The position numbers were made by a program, and so were the translations under genes. Shown piece by piece: positions 1 through 8,325 of a stretch of 64,000 bases of DNA. Under the pieces are notes generated by a model. It was not told where the DNA came from and made no database searches. It saw only the letters and a list, made by a program, of their open reading frames with translations. The DNA comes from RPRC01 sp034933285 (GTDB taxonomy: Bacteria; Desulfobacterota; Desulfuromonadia; Geobacterales; Geobacteraceae): assembly GCA_034933285.1 (NCBI GenBank), contig JAYFNT010000004.1, forward strand, positions 1 to 64,000. Reading direction: 5' to 3'. Numbering within the stretch: position 1 is the stretch's first letter; each line of letters opens with the position of its first letter.

Positions 1-363
1 GGCAAAGGGTGAGCTGTGGGCGATGTCATGGCCGATGGTGGCCGGTTGAGGGCCGGGTTGCGCCAGCCTTGGCTTGCCAAGGAAATCGAGCAGCTTTTCA
101 TCGAGGGCAAAGTGGTTGACGAGCGCGGCCCCGGCCATGGCACCGGCGATACCGGCAGCCAGGGGGGCTGCATAACAGGCCACCCCGCCGATACCGCCGG
201 TGCCGAATGCGCTTATTGCCCCATAGCCCATGGTTGCAGTTGATACTGCTGTGTTGGCCTTATTCCCGGCAGATTCGATCTTTGCAACGTCTTCTTCGTT
301 GCTGCCATGGTTCTGCAGCGCTTCCAGTTTCTGTCGCGCAGCCTGCTCTTCGGGAGTGCTCAT
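1..363 (-). CDS. prePAAR/PAAR-type type VI secretion effector, N-terminal part (cut by window edge)
   Basis: The reading frame opens with an ATG at 363 that overlaps the stop of the upstream gene (ATGA) and runs off the left edge, so only about 120 residues are visible. It begins with a short charged region (MSTPEEQAARQK), followed by a glycine/alanine-rich hydrophobic segment at about residues 40-80. It then reaches a motif reading ATIGHDIAHSSPFA, which resembles the prePAAR motif of Rhs/PAAR effectors (a G-D-x-I-x-H-S-S pattern before a second membrane region). Known family members cap the VgrG spike of T6SS and use the hydrophobic segments for delivery. The partner gene upstream encodes the matching chaperone family. 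The toxin or Rhs portion lies outside the window, so its activity is unknown. Confidence 0.6.
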   Translation of the reverse strand, partial: MSTPEEQAARQKLEALQNHGSNEEDVAKIESAGNKANTAVSTATMGYGAISAFGTGGIGGVACYAAPLAAGIAGAMAGAALVNHFALDEKLLDFLGKPRLAQPGPQPATIGHDIAHSSPFA

Positions 364-812
364 GGAGCAGTCTCTCCCGTTTCGGCAGGCGCCGGGCCGG
401 GCTTGAAACTCCTCATGACGGTCAGCAGTTCTGTACGTGACTGTTCGTCGACCGCTCCGGGTATGGTGGCGGTGAAATTGATGATGTTCCGGTTGTTGTC
501 GATCACCAGAACAATCTGCTGCATGGCGACGCCCTGGTTGTCCCACGCCACTTCCAAGTAGTGGGCCGGCTGGCCGTTCATGTTGTCGCTGCTGTCAGCC
601 AGCAGCCTGAACTTGGGCAGTTCTTTCGCCAGTACGGATTTCTGGTTTACAAGGTAATCGGCCAAGCTCAAGCCGTCGGGCAGCGGCTCGCGGGTAACGA
701 CCAGGCTTACTCCCTTTACCGGCAGATGGGTTGCCGCAAGCATGTTCACGGTCCTGTCCCGCCAGTCTCCGGTTGTAAGCGTTACATATCCTTCCTGCAT
801 CTGATAATGCAT
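360..812 (-). CDS. Eag-type T6SS effector chaperone (DUF1795/DcrB-like)
   Basis: 150 residues with no signal peptide. The sequence has the DUF1795/DcrB-like fold signature: an N-terminal 'GDWRDRTVNML' segment, a central 'REPLPDGLSLADYL' and a C-terminal 'ELLTVMRSFKP' helix. Cytoplasmic DUF1795 proteins encoded directly upstream of PAAR/Rhs genes are Eag chaperones that bind the transmembrane segments of prePAAR effectors before loading on the T6SS spike. Here the stop overlaps the start of exactly such an effector gene, which supports that role over the periplasmic DcrB lipoprotein. A good sigma70-like promoter lies about 60 bp upstream, so the pair is probably its own transcription unit rather than part of the hemH operon. 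Confidence 0.75.
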   Translation of the reverse strand: MHYQMQEGYVTLTTGDWRDRTVNMLAATHLPVKGVSLVVTREPLPDGLSLADYLVNQKSVLAKELPKFRLLADSSDNMNGQPAHYLEVAWDNQGVAMQQIVLVIDNNRNIINFTATIPGAVDEQSRTELLTVMRSFKPGPAPAETGETAP

Positions 813-870
813 GGCGCCCTCCCTTGACTACTGCGGAAAGCTTTGTCGATAATCTCACTAATCCAGCGGC

Positions 871-899
871 ACAATATAATGTCTTATTATTAATGTCAA
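871..899 (-). promoter_or_regulatory. sigma70-like promoter for the Eag/PAAR pair
   Basis: On the minus strand TTGACA (899-894) is followed after 17 bp by TATTGT (876-871). This perfect -35 hexamer and 4/6 -10 hexamer sit in AT-rich DNA about 60 bp before the chaperone start at 812. Read by eye only. Confidence 0.5.
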
Positions 900-1054
900 C
901 ACATTTGTTAATGTTCAATATTACGCTTCATGGCTTGGTTTCGCAAACTTAATATTCTGGAGATGACACTGAAAAACTGTGAAGAAAGATGGACGGGAAA
1001 CAGTGGGTTGGGAAGATGCCGCTGGAAGAAGGCAGAGATACGATCTCACCGCTT

Positions 1055-2005
1055 CTACACTGCCCGCATTACCAGTTCAGCTAGACATTCGATGAACAGC
1101 GGGTTTGTGTTGAGGGCAGGGGCGCGTCGGAACGTTGAGATGCCCCGATCCCGTGCCAGGGCAGCATAGGCAATGTCGATCTCGTAGAGCGTTTCGATGT
1201 GGTCGCTGACGAAGGAGATGGGTACGACAAGGATGTTTCGGCAGCCGTTTTCCGCAAGTCGCGATATGGTCTCTTCGGTAGAGGGCTCCAGCCATTTCAC
1301 CGGCCCGGCCTTGGACTGGAAGGCAAGTTCATGCTTTCTGTCGGGAAACCTCTCCATCACCAGTCGCACCGTCTCCTTGACTTGGGAAAGGTAGGGATCG
1401 CCTCTTTCGATGAAGGAAACCGGAAGCGAATGGGCGGAAAAGAGAAGCGTCGGAGCTTCACCAGAGGAGAAGCCGCCGAGCCCCTCGGCAATCGTGCCGG
1501 CCAGTGCCTCGATGAACAGGGGATGATCGTGGAAACCCTCGATGCATGAAACACGGAATTCCACACCTGCAAGTGAGAGTATCCTTTGAAGCTCCTTGAA
1601 GCTGGAACCGGTCGTGGCCCGGGAATACTGGGGATAGAGGGGCTGGGCGACAATGCGCGAAATCCCGGCGCGTCTGACGGCCGCCAGGGCCTCGATGGTG
1701 GAGGGCCGCCAGTAACGCATGGCGGTGAAGCAGCGGAACCCGTCTCCAAGCCGCGCTTCCAGCGCTCTCGCCTGCGCTTCGGTCAGTTCGCGGATTGGCG
1801 ATCTCCCTCCGATCCGCTCGTAGGAGTCCTCCGCCTTGGGCGCGCGTCTCCGGGCGATCCAACGGGCAAGGGCCGGCTGGAGAAACAGAGGGCCCAGCCT
1901 GATGATCTCCCGGTCGGAAAAAAGGTTGCGCAGGAACGGCTCCACCGCATCCAGGGAATCGGGCCCGCCCATCTGGAGCAGCAGGACAGCGGTTTTTTCT
2001 GGCAT
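1055..2005 (-). CDS. hemH: Ferrochelatase
   Basis: Inserts Fe2+ into protoporphyrin IX to make protoheme, the last step of the classical heme pathway. At 316 residues it has normal family length. It opens with 'KTAVLLLQMGGPDSLD' (the usual 'LLxNLGxP' start) and carries the catalytic-histidine region 'LLFSAHSLP' near residue 190 followed by 'DPYLSQV'. The C-terminal region 'VVPISFVSDHIETLYEID' is typical. I prefer the ATG at 2005; a TTG six bases upstream is in frame. It lies 35 bp after hemE in the same direction and is the last gene of the long minus-strand array. HemH supplies heme for the cytochromes of a Geobacter-like cell. Confidence 0.95.
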   Translation of the reverse strand: MPEKTAVLLLQMGGPDSLDAVEPFLRNLFSDREIIRLGPLFLQPALARWIARRRAPKAEDSYERIGGRSPIRELTEAQARALEARLGDGFRCFTAMRYWRPSTIEALAAVRRAGISRIVAQPLYPQYSRATTGSSFKELQRILSLAGVEFRVSCIEGFHDHPLFIEALAGTIAEGLGGFSSGEAPTLLFSAHSLPVSFIERGDPYLSQVKETVRLVMERFPDRKHELAFQSKAGPVKWLEPSTEETISRLAENGCRNILVVPISFVSDHIETLYEIDIAYAALARDRGISTFRRAPALNTNPLFIECLAELVMRAV

Positions 2006-2040
2006 AAGCAAGCTCTTTCGGAGAGGCGTACATTACGCGC

Positions 2041-3066
2041 TCATCGCATCTGCGACAGCCGATGGACGCATTCCACCATGAAAACAGCATTCTCAGGCGG
2101 AATATCAGGCAGGATGCCGTGGCCCAGGTTGAAAATATGGCCGGGCCTCCCGCCGTTTTCCTGCAGGATTCTTCGCACCTCTGATTCGATCACCCGTTCG
2201 GTTCCGTAAAGCACCGTCGGATCGAGGTTTCCCTGGACGGCGAAGCCGGCGCCCAGCATATCCCGGGCCGTTCCCAGATTGACTTGCCAATCCAGGCCAA
2301 GGACGTCTCCTCCCGCCCTCCTGACAATATCCAGCATTGATCCGGCACCCTTGACGAAGTGGATCACCGGGGCGCCTCTTCCCCTGACGCCGGCAATGAC
2401 CCTGGTCGAATAGGGGAGGGCGTAACGCTCGTAATCGCTCGGCGAAAGGATTCCCCCCCAGGTGTCGAATATCTGTACAGCCTGGACACCCGCGGCTATC
2501 TGTGCATCGAGATAATCGATGAGCATGTCCGAGAGTTTTATCATCAGAGCATTGAAGACCTCGGGAGCGCAATACATCATCTTTTTGAGGATGGAAAAAT
2601 CCCTGGAGCCCCTTCCTTCGACCATGTAGCAGGCAAGAGTAAAGGGCGCTCCGGAAAAACCGATCAACGGAACGCGTCCCTCAAGCTCTTGGCGCAAGAT
2701 CCGTATCGTCTCCAGCACATAGGGGACATCTCGCTCCATCTCCAGCTTGCGAAGCGCTTCCACATCCGCCATACTGCGCACAGGGTTTTCAAAGACCGGC
2801 CCGGGGACGAAATCCAGCGCCATTCCCATCGGTTCGAGCGGGGTCAGGATGTCGGAGAACAGGATGGCAGCATCGACCCCAAGGATGTCCACCGGCTGCA
2901 TGGTAACTTCCGCGGCCAGCTCCGGAGTCTTGCACAGTTCCAGGAAAGAGTGGGCTGTTCGCATCCTCCGGTATTCGGGCAGGTAACGCCCGGCCTGGCG
3001 CATGATCCAGACCGGCGTGCAGTCAACCGGCATGCCCCGGCAGGCGTCCAGGAAACGGGTATTCAT
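2041..3066 (-). CDS. hemE: Uroporphyrinogen decarboxylase
   Basis: Converts uroporphyrinogen III to coproporphyrinogen III. 341 residues, normal length. The N-terminal signature 'PVWIMRQAGRYLPEYR' supplies the substrate-binding arginines. 'DILTPLEPMGM', 'GFSGAPFTLACYMVEG' and 'FDTWGG' are the other conserved blocks, and the catalytic aspartate lies in the 'LFSDIL' region. The ATG at 3066 is preceded by an AAGGAA ribosome site. It sits between a radical SAM gene (40 bp upstream, with a strong hairpin between them) and hemH, so a heme-synthesis function for this end of the array is secure. Confidence 0.96.
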   Translation of the reverse strand: MNTRFLDACRGMPVDCTPVWIMRQAGRYLPEYRRMRTAHSFLELCKTPELAAEVTMQPVDILGVDAAILFSDILTPLEPMGMALDFVPGPVFENPVRSMADVEALRKLEMERDVPYVLETIRILRQELEGRVPLIGFSGAPFTLACYMVEGRGSRDFSILKKMMYCAPEVFNALMIKLSDMLIDYLDAQIAAGVQAVQIFDTWGGILSPSDYERYALPYSTRVIAGVRGRGAPVIHFVKGAGSMLDIVRRAGGDVLGLDWQVNLGTARDMLGAGFAVQGNLDPTVLYGTERVIESEVRRILQENGGRPGHIFNLGHGILPDIPPENAVFMVECVHRLSQMR

Positions 3067-3093
3067 TAATTCGATTCCTTTTCTTTAATTGTA

Positions 3094-3124
3094 GACCTGC
3101 CAGGTTTCAAGAACCTGGCAGGTC
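3094..3124 (-). other. 13-bp perfect inverted repeat spanning the radical SAM stop codon
   Basis: GACCTGCCAGGTT (3094-3106) and AACCTGGCAGGTC (3112-3124) are exact reverse complements separated by five bases. The TGA stop of the upstream radical SAM gene falls in the loop. No U-tract follows on either strand, so it does not look like an ordinary intrinsic terminator. An mRNA-processing or stabilising hairpin between that gene and hemE is more likely. Confidence 0.7.
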
Positions 3125-4183
3125 CCGCAATTTGATCGGCACATAATTGCAAAACGGCTCTTCTTCCAGGTAATCCCCATATAACGCGTCGGCCCTGGCC
3201 CTGCAACCGCCGCAGACGTTCAGGTATTCGCACTGTCCGCACTTTCCCTTGTAACTACCGAAATCCCTCAGCTCCCTGAACAGGGGGGAATTCTCCCAGA
3301 TCTCGCGGAACGGCGTTTCCTTCACATTGCCGGCAATGCGCGGAAAGTACGAACAGGGCTTGACGTTGCCGAAGCAGTCGATCAGGCAGATTGATTGGGC
3401 AGCAACGCATCCCTTGCCGCCTCCGGTGGAAAAGGATAGAGCACGCCGCTCGAACTTTGCTCCTTCCGCCTTTGCCTTCTGGGGCGCGATACGGTAATAG
3501 TGGGGAGCACAGGTCGGGCGCATCAGCATTTCATCCTCGTCTTTTTCCTGCCGGTAATGCCACTCCAGAATCTCCTCGTAATCTTCCCTTGAGATCAGTT
3601 CGTTCAAAACGTCCTTTCCCCGGCCGGTGGGAACTATCATGAACATGTACCAGGCAACCGCGCCCAGGGACTTGGCCAGGCGGAAGACATTGGGAATATC
3701 GGCCTGGTTTCTCTTGGTGAAGGAGGAGTTGATCAAGAACTTCTGGCCGTTTCTCCTGAAGATCTCGGCAGCCCGCATCACCCCGTCGAAGGCTCCCCGG
3801 CACTGGCGGAAATCATCGTGAACGGTGGCGCTGGACCCGTCCAGCGACAGCGAAACCATCCTGATGCCGCTCTCGCGCATCAGTCCGCATGTTTCGTCGG
3901 TAACCAGGGCGCCATTGGTGGCCATGCACATCCTGAGGCCCAGGCCGGACCCGTGGGAAGCCAGCTCGAATATGTCCGGGCGAAGCAGGGGCTCGCCGCC
4001 CGACAGGACCACGACCGGCTGGCAATAATCGGCGATATCGCTTAGAAGCCGCTTTCCTTCGTCGGTAGAGAAATCACCGGCTGATGAATACATATCCGAA
4101 GAACAGCGGCAGTGAATGCACTTCAGATTGCATTTCCTGGTCACTTCCCAGGCCAGCCATTTCGGCAAGTATGTTTCCGGCAA
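3107..4183 (-). CDS. Radical SAM/SPASM protein, AhbD/NirJ-like (heme-linked)
   Basis: 358 residues. The radical SAM cluster motif CNLKCIHC (C-x3-C-x2-C) is at about residue 18, followed by 'VVVLSGGEPLLRPD'. The C-terminus is a SPASM-type cysteine-rich domain (CVAAQSICLIDCFGNVKPC, then CGQCEYLNVCGGCRARAD and a last cysteine in EEPFCNYV), expected to hold one or two auxiliary Fe-S clusters. Length and style resemble the AhbC/AhbD/NirJ heme-synthesis branch. Those enzymes remove acetate or propionate groups in the siroheme-dependent heme or heme d1 pathways. Position before hemE and hemH supports a tetrapyrrole role, although the presence of hemE/hemH means the classical pathway is also there. 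A peptide-modifying SPASM enzyme is the main alternative. The start is a TTG at 4183 with AAGGGG eight bases upstream. Confidence 0.8.
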   Translation of the reverse strand: MPETYLPKWLAWEVTRKCNLKCIHCRCSSDMYSSAGDFSTDEGKRLLSDIADYCQPVVVLSGGEPLLRPDIFELASHGSGLGLRMCMATNGALVTDETCGLMRESGIRMVSLSLDGSSATVHDDFRQCRGAFDGVMRAAEIFRRNGQKFLINSSFTKRNQADIPNVFRLAKSLGAVAWYMFMIVPTGRGKDVLNELISREDYEEILEWHYRQEKDEDEMLMRPTCAPHYYRIAPQKAKAEGAKFERRALSFSTGGGKGCVAAQSICLIDCFGNVKPCSYFPRIAGNVKETPFREIWENSPLFRELRDFGSYKGKCGQCEYLNVCGGCRARADALYGDYLEEEPFCNYVPIKLRDLPGS

Positions 4184-4195
4184 CAGAATACCCCT

Positions 4196-4534
4196 TTAAT
4201 TTGTTACAGGATCCCTGATCTCGCGCACCCTGGCGATCACGGCTACAACGAGCGCCCCTGCGTCCGCCGTCCCGCTGATACAGGCCCTGCAGGACTGGAA
4301 CAGCTCCTCGGCCAGTCCGTCAAGGAGCAGCCATTGCTCCATGTCCATGACCGGCATTGCATCCACCAGATCGGTCCCGAGCCATTCCGCTATGCCCCCC
4401 AGCACCTGCTGTGCCGCCTCCGCGCCGCAGTCGTCCAGCACCCTGAGAAAACGCTCGCCCCAGTCGACGATATCATCGGCCAGAGCGGCAAAGTGTGGAG
4501 CATGCTCAACTGACATGGATTCCCGTTCAGTCAT
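4196..4534 (-). CDS. Conserved-looking small protein of unknown function
   Basis: 112 residues, acidic and mostly helical, with one cysteine pair-like segment 'CRACISG' around residue 82 and a DW-rich stretch 'DIVDWGERFLRVLDDCGAEAAQQV'-like near residue 25. No signal peptide or membrane segment. It is fitted tightly between the ABC permease (9 bp upstream) and the radical SAM gene (12 bp downstream), so it is almost certainly translated and co-transcribed. Its position suggests a helper for the radical SAM enzyme or the exporter, but I do not recognise the family. Confidence 0.6.
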   Translation of the reverse strand: MTERESMSVEHAPHFAALADDIVDWGERFLRVLDDCGAEAAQQVLGGIAEWLGTDLVDAMPVMDMEQWLLLDGLAEELFQSCRACISGTADAGALVVAVIARVREIRDPVTN

Positions 4535-4543
4535 TCCGCTTCT

Positions 4544-5299
4544 TCATCCCTCGATTTTCCTGTTGAAAATCCATACCGCGGCAGCAAACGCCAGTGCGGC
4601 TGTGATAACTGCGATGACGCAATACTGGAAATCCATGACACCCCGCAACAACGCCAGACGGGCGCCTTCGAATACAGCTGTCGTAGGCAGGAGCTTTACG
4701 ACGGCAAGAACAGAGGGCGGATACGAGGAGAGTGGGAAAAAGATCCCCGATAGAAAAATAAGCGGCACTATCACAACGCTCTGTATCCTCCCGATATTTT
4801 CCGGCTTGTCCACGATGGTGCCGCATATGGTTCCTATGCAGGAAAACGCCATGGATCCGGAGATTATGAAGAAAAGGTAGGCAAGGAGATGGCCCGAGGA
4901 AAAACGGAATGGCGTAAGCAGGAAGATTACACCCGCAACCACGATCCCTTTTATGGCCCCCTGGGAGAATCCGGATACGATCTTGCCGATTATTATGTCA
5001 TAAACCGAGATGGGATTGACCCGGTACTCTTCGATGGTATGCTGTACCCTCCGATGAAACCACATGCTCCATGCGCTTTCGTCGAAAGCCGCGCTGACCG
5101 CGGTCATGGAAATGAGACCGGGGGCAATGAACAGGCCGTACGGGATGCCCTCCACATCGTTAATGTAGCCTTTCAGACCGACACCGAAGGCCAGATAAAG
5201 GGTGATGGGGTAGGCGACCACCGCCAGCAGCTCGGAGAACAGGCTCCGGCGCAGCACCCGCATGTCGCGGCCCCAAATTGTAAAAGCTCCTCGGAACAT
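4544..5299 (-). CDS. ABC-2 type exporter permease
   Basis: About 251 residues with six hydrophobic segments typical of ABC-2 permeases (NodJ/DrrB-like). 'LFIAPGLISMTAVSAAF' follows the first loop, and the signature 'LIFLSGIFFPLSSYPPSVLAVVKLLPTTAVFEGAR' region is the conserved ABC-2 block before the last helix. It probably forms a homodimer with the ATPase encoded immediately upstream (28-50 bp). I prefer the ATG at 5299 (MFRGAFTIW), with AAGGA upstream. An in-frame TTG at 5323 would add eight residues. The substrate cannot be read from sequence; linkage to heme genes and kinases does not settle it. Confidence 0.85.
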   Translation of the reverse strand: MFRGAFTIWGRDMRVLRRSLFSELLAVVAYPITLYLAFGVGLKGYINDVEGIPYGLFIAPGLISMTAVSAAFDESAWSMWFHRRVQHTIEEYRVNPISVYDIIIGKIVSGFSQGAIKGIVVAGVIFLLTPFRFSSGHLLAYLFFIISGSMAFSCIGTICGTIVDKPENIGRIQSVVIVPLIFLSGIFFPLSSYPPSVLAVVKLLPTTAVFEGARLALLRGVMDFQYCVIAVITAALAFAAAVWIFNRKIEG

Positions 5300-5350
5300 A
5301 ATGTCGTATTCCTTTAATGGCAACAGGCAGATGCGCTGGTTGCCGTGTCC

Positions 5351-6277
5351 CTACTCCCGCACATTCTTCCCGGTCAGCTGTATGAAAACATCCTCCAGCG
5401 TGGGCTCCTCCAGGCAGATGCTCCTGATATCCGGCCCGCCGATGCTGTCCATCAAGGGTTTGAGATATTCCTCCTCGGCCAGTTCCAGCCGGAAAACCGA
5501 TCCCGACCGCTCCAGCTCACAAATGAAGGGAAGCGAGCGGAGCACTTGTTCATACTTGTCCTCGTTGGCCCTGAACGAAAGCAAGTAGCGGTGGGAATGG
5601 GCAAATGCCTCCTTGAGCTCGGCCGAGCTGCCGTCCACCAGTGACTTGCCGTGGTCCATGATCACGATACGGTCGCACAGGGTATCGGCCTCGTCCAGGT
5701 AATGGGTGGTCAGGAAGATGGTCATGCTGGACCGGAGCGTCTGGATGTAATCCCACACGGCCCTCCGTGACTGTGGATCGAGTCCGGTGGTCGGCTCATC
5801 GAGAAACAGCACCCGCGGAGTGTGGATCAGAGCCCGTATTACCACCAGCCTGCGCTGCATGCCTCCGGAATAGGTGTCCGGGAAATCGTGCTGCCTTCCT
5901 GCAAGGCCGGTAAGCTCCAGCAGTTCGTCTATCCTGGGATTGTAGTCGCCCGCCTGCAAACCGTGCATCCGGGCATGGAGCACCAGGTTTTCCCGCGCGG
6001 TCAGGTAACGGTCCAGGTTATTTTCCTGGGGGACGACGCCGATCAGTCTGCGCACCGACTTGGCGTCGGCAATGATATCGTAGCCCTCCACCCGCGCCGA
6101 TCCGGATGTGGGCCGCAGGAGGGTTGTAAGTATCCTGATGAGCGTGGTCTTGCCCGCGCCGTTGGGACCCAGGAGGCCGAATATGGTGCCGGACTGGACA
6201 TCGAGGGAAAAGTCGTCCACCGCCCGCAGCCCGTTATAGGTCTTGATGATGCCTTGGAGGGAGATTGCAGTGTTCAT
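5351..6277 (-). CDS. ABC transporter ATP-binding protein (DrrA/NodI-like)
   Basis: 308 residues. Walker A is GPNGAGKTT near residue 37, the Q-loop is 'VVPQENNL', the signature is YSGGMQRR, Walker B is VLFLDEPTTGLDP and the H-loop is 'LTTHYLDEAD'. The roughly 80-residue C-terminal extension is the regulatory domain usual for drug/lipo-oligosaccharide exporters of the DrrA/CcmA type. The start codon overlaps the stop of the upstream sensor kinase (ATGA), implying translational coupling. With the downstream permease it makes a complete two-gene exporter. Confidence 0.92.
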   Translation of the reverse strand: MNTAISLQGIIKTYNGLRAVDDFSLDVQSGTIFGLLGPNGAGKTTLIRILTTLLRPTSGSARVEGYDIIADAKSVRRLIGVVPQENNLDRYLTARENLVLHARMHGLQAGDYNPRIDELLELTGLAGRQHDFPDTYSGGMQRRLVVIRALIHTPRVLFLDEPTTGLDPQSRRAVWDYIQTLRSSMTIFLTTHYLDEADTLCDRIVIMDHGKSLVDGSSAELKEAFAHSHRYLLSFRANEDKYEQVLRSLPFICELERSGSVFRLELAEEEYLKPLMDSIGGPDIRSICLEEPTLEDVFIQLTGKNVRE

Positions 6278-8286
6278 TTTTTGTTGGTTTCAGTTTTTGC
6301 CGACTGAGGCAGCGTGAAATAGAAAGTGGCCCCTTTTCCTCTTTCCCCTCGTGCCCAGATGCTTCCACCATGCCGGTCGATGATTCTCTTGACCGTCGCC
6401 AGTCCGATCCCGTGCCCCGGGAACTCTTCCAGGTCGTGGAGTCGCTGGAACGGAACGAAGAGCCGCTCGGCCCCTTCCATGGAAAACCCTATGCCGTTAT
6501 CGCGAATGAAGTAAATCCGCTTTCCGTCCTTCTCTTCCAATCCGAACTCGATAACGGGATGCGCCTGCCTTCCGGTATATTTCCACGCATTCCCAATCAG
6601 GTTCTCCAGAGCGATCTTTATCAGCCGCCGGTCGCCAAAGGCCAGGATACCAGGCGCCACGATAATGACGATCCTGCGTGCCGGCTCCCTCTGTCGCAAC
6701 TCTGCGGCTATAAGCGTCACCATCCTGCTCAGATCTATCGTCTCCCGGTGAATCTCGCTGCGGGGAAGGGATGAAAGCCTGAGAATTGCGTCAATCAGGT
6801 GCCCCATGCGTTGTCCGGCATTCCTGATCCGCTCCAGGAAGTAGCGACCGGTGTCATCCAGCCGGTCTGCATAGCGGTCCTTAAGTTCGCGGATAAAACC
6901 CTCGAGGATCATGAGCGGCGTGTGCAGATCGTGGGATACGGAATAGCTGAACGATTCCAGCTCCTGATTCGCAGCCTCAAGCTGGGCGGTCCGCTCCGCG
7001 ACCCTTTTCTCCAGGTCGGCGTTCAATCTGCGGATCTCTTCATCGGCCCTCTTGCGTTTTTCCTCGATTCCTATGGCGCCGGCCAGTATGCCCAGCAGCT
7101 TTTTGTCCTCTTCGGTCGGGACATGATCGTCCTGATAGACGACGCAGAGCGAGCCCACATTACTCCCCCCGAAAGTAACGGGTTTGCCCACATAGGTCTT
7201 GAGCCCGTAACGAAGCACATTGGGATCGGTTCCGGCATAGTCGGAATCCTGCAAATTCCGAAGAACCCGGAGATCGTCGTCTTTATGACGGATCAGATCG
7301 TAACAGATGTGTCCTTCCGGCTTATCCCTCGGGACAAAATCGGCAGGAGCGTTCCAGCTGCCGATCGCACAAAGCATACCGTCTTCAATCCGGTTGTAAA
7401 GTGCGCAGACCGCGCCGAGCTGTTCGCCGCAGAGGGCCACGAGGCGGTTGATATTCTCCTGGGTATCGGCGCCAAAGGTAAGGAAGGTTTCATTCAGCTT
7501 CGCAAGCCGCTCCTCCGTTCGCTTGCGTTCGGAGATGTCGCGAATGTGCTCGATTACCAGCACCACCTGCCCTTCGTCGTCAAACAGCGGATAGGCATGT
7601 ATCTCCAGGTATCCGATCCTGGGGTTGTACTTTTCCACAAAGACCGGCTTTCCTGTCCGGAAAACATCCTGCACATGGCATATTTCACATGGCGACCCTT
7701 GTTCGGGATAAAATGCTTCATAGCACAGGGGGTGTCCGGCCCGGCAGTCCGGGGGAACAAATCCGTAGCCGCCGTGCCAGTTGCTGTACAGGATGCGCCG
7801 GTTGCAGTCGTGCACGGACAGGAGGTCCGGAATCGTCTCGATAATCCTGTGGGTCAGTTCCTCAGATCTGACGAGAGTCTTCTCGATCCGCCTCAATTCG
7901 GAAATATCGAGAGCAACGCCTGCAACGCCGACTATGGCGCCGGCCGGGTCCCTTATGGGTTCGATGGAAAGCTCGAAAATGAACTCGTCGCTATTGTGGC
8001 GGAGATGGATCTCTTCCCGGACGCCACGGCCTTCATGCAGAACCATCATCTTTATCCGGATAAGCTCCGATGCTGTTGATTGATCGAACAATTCATCGTC
8101 GGACCTGCCCACAACCTCGCTGGTCCGCATTCCGGGCAACGGGTTGCAGATCCAGGTATATCTCAGGTCGCGGTCCTGGTGAAAAAGCGACAGCGGAGCA
8201 TTCTTCAGGGTACCCCGCAAATATTCCTCGTATTCATTGCGAACGTTTTCGCGATGCCGACTGAAGCCTTCTTTATGCTTTTTCAC
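6274..8286 (-). CDS. PAS-PAS-GAF sensor histidine kinase
   Basis: 670 residues with no transmembrane segment, so probably a soluble sensor. PAS domains lie at about 25-140 and 145-265. The second contains a cysteine set (CRAGHPLC...CEICHVQDVF) that may bind a metal or redox cofactor. A GAF domain follows at about 275-410, then a coiled coil ('ADLEKRVAERTAQLEAANQELE'-like) and the phosphoacceptor box SYSVSHDLHTPL with His near 449. The C-terminal ATPase has 'NLIGNAWKYT', 'DNGIGF' and 'GHGIGLATVKRI'. The start is a GTG at 8286 with AAAGG upstream. It overlaps the ABC ATPase gene by four bases and follows another kinase by 39 bp, so exporter expression may be under control of these kinases. Confidence 0.88.
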   Translation of the reverse strand: MKKHKEGFSRHRENVRNEYEEYLRGTLKNAPLSLFHQDRDLRYTWICNPLPGMRTSEVVGRSDDELFDQSTASELIRIKMMVLHEGRGVREEIHLRHNSDEFIFELSIEPIRDPAGAIVGVAGVALDISELRRIEKTLVRSEELTHRIIETIPDLLSVHDCNRRILYSNWHGGYGFVPPDCRAGHPLCYEAFYPEQGSPCEICHVQDVFRTGKPVFVEKYNPRIGYLEIHAYPLFDDEGQVVLVIEHIRDISERKRTEERLAKLNETFLTFGADTQENINRLVALCGEQLGAVCALYNRIEDGMLCAIGSWNAPADFVPRDKPEGHICYDLIRHKDDDLRVLRNLQDSDYAGTDPNVLRYGLKTYVGKPVTFGGSNVGSLCVVYQDDHVPTEEDKKLLGILAGAIGIEEKRKRADEEIRRLNADLEKRVAERTAQLEAANQELESFSYSVSHDLHTPLMILEGFIRELKDRYADRLDDTGRYFLERIRNAGQRMGHLIDAILRLSSLPRSEIHRETIDLSRMVTLIAAELRQREPARRIVIIVAPGILAFGDRRLIKIALENLIGNAWKYTGRQAHPVIEFGLEEKDGKRIYFIRDNGIGFSMEGAERLFVPFQRLHDLEEFPGHGIGLATVKRIIDRHGGSIWARGERGKGATFYFTLPQSAKTETNKK

Positions 8287-8325
8287 GGGACCTTTCTCCG
8301 CTCTCGAAAAACATGCGAATAAGAA

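Noticed and set aside
3094..3124. Rho-independent terminator between radical SAM gene and hemE
   Set aside because: No U-tract on either side despite the strong stem, and the downstream gene is co-directional at 40 bp.
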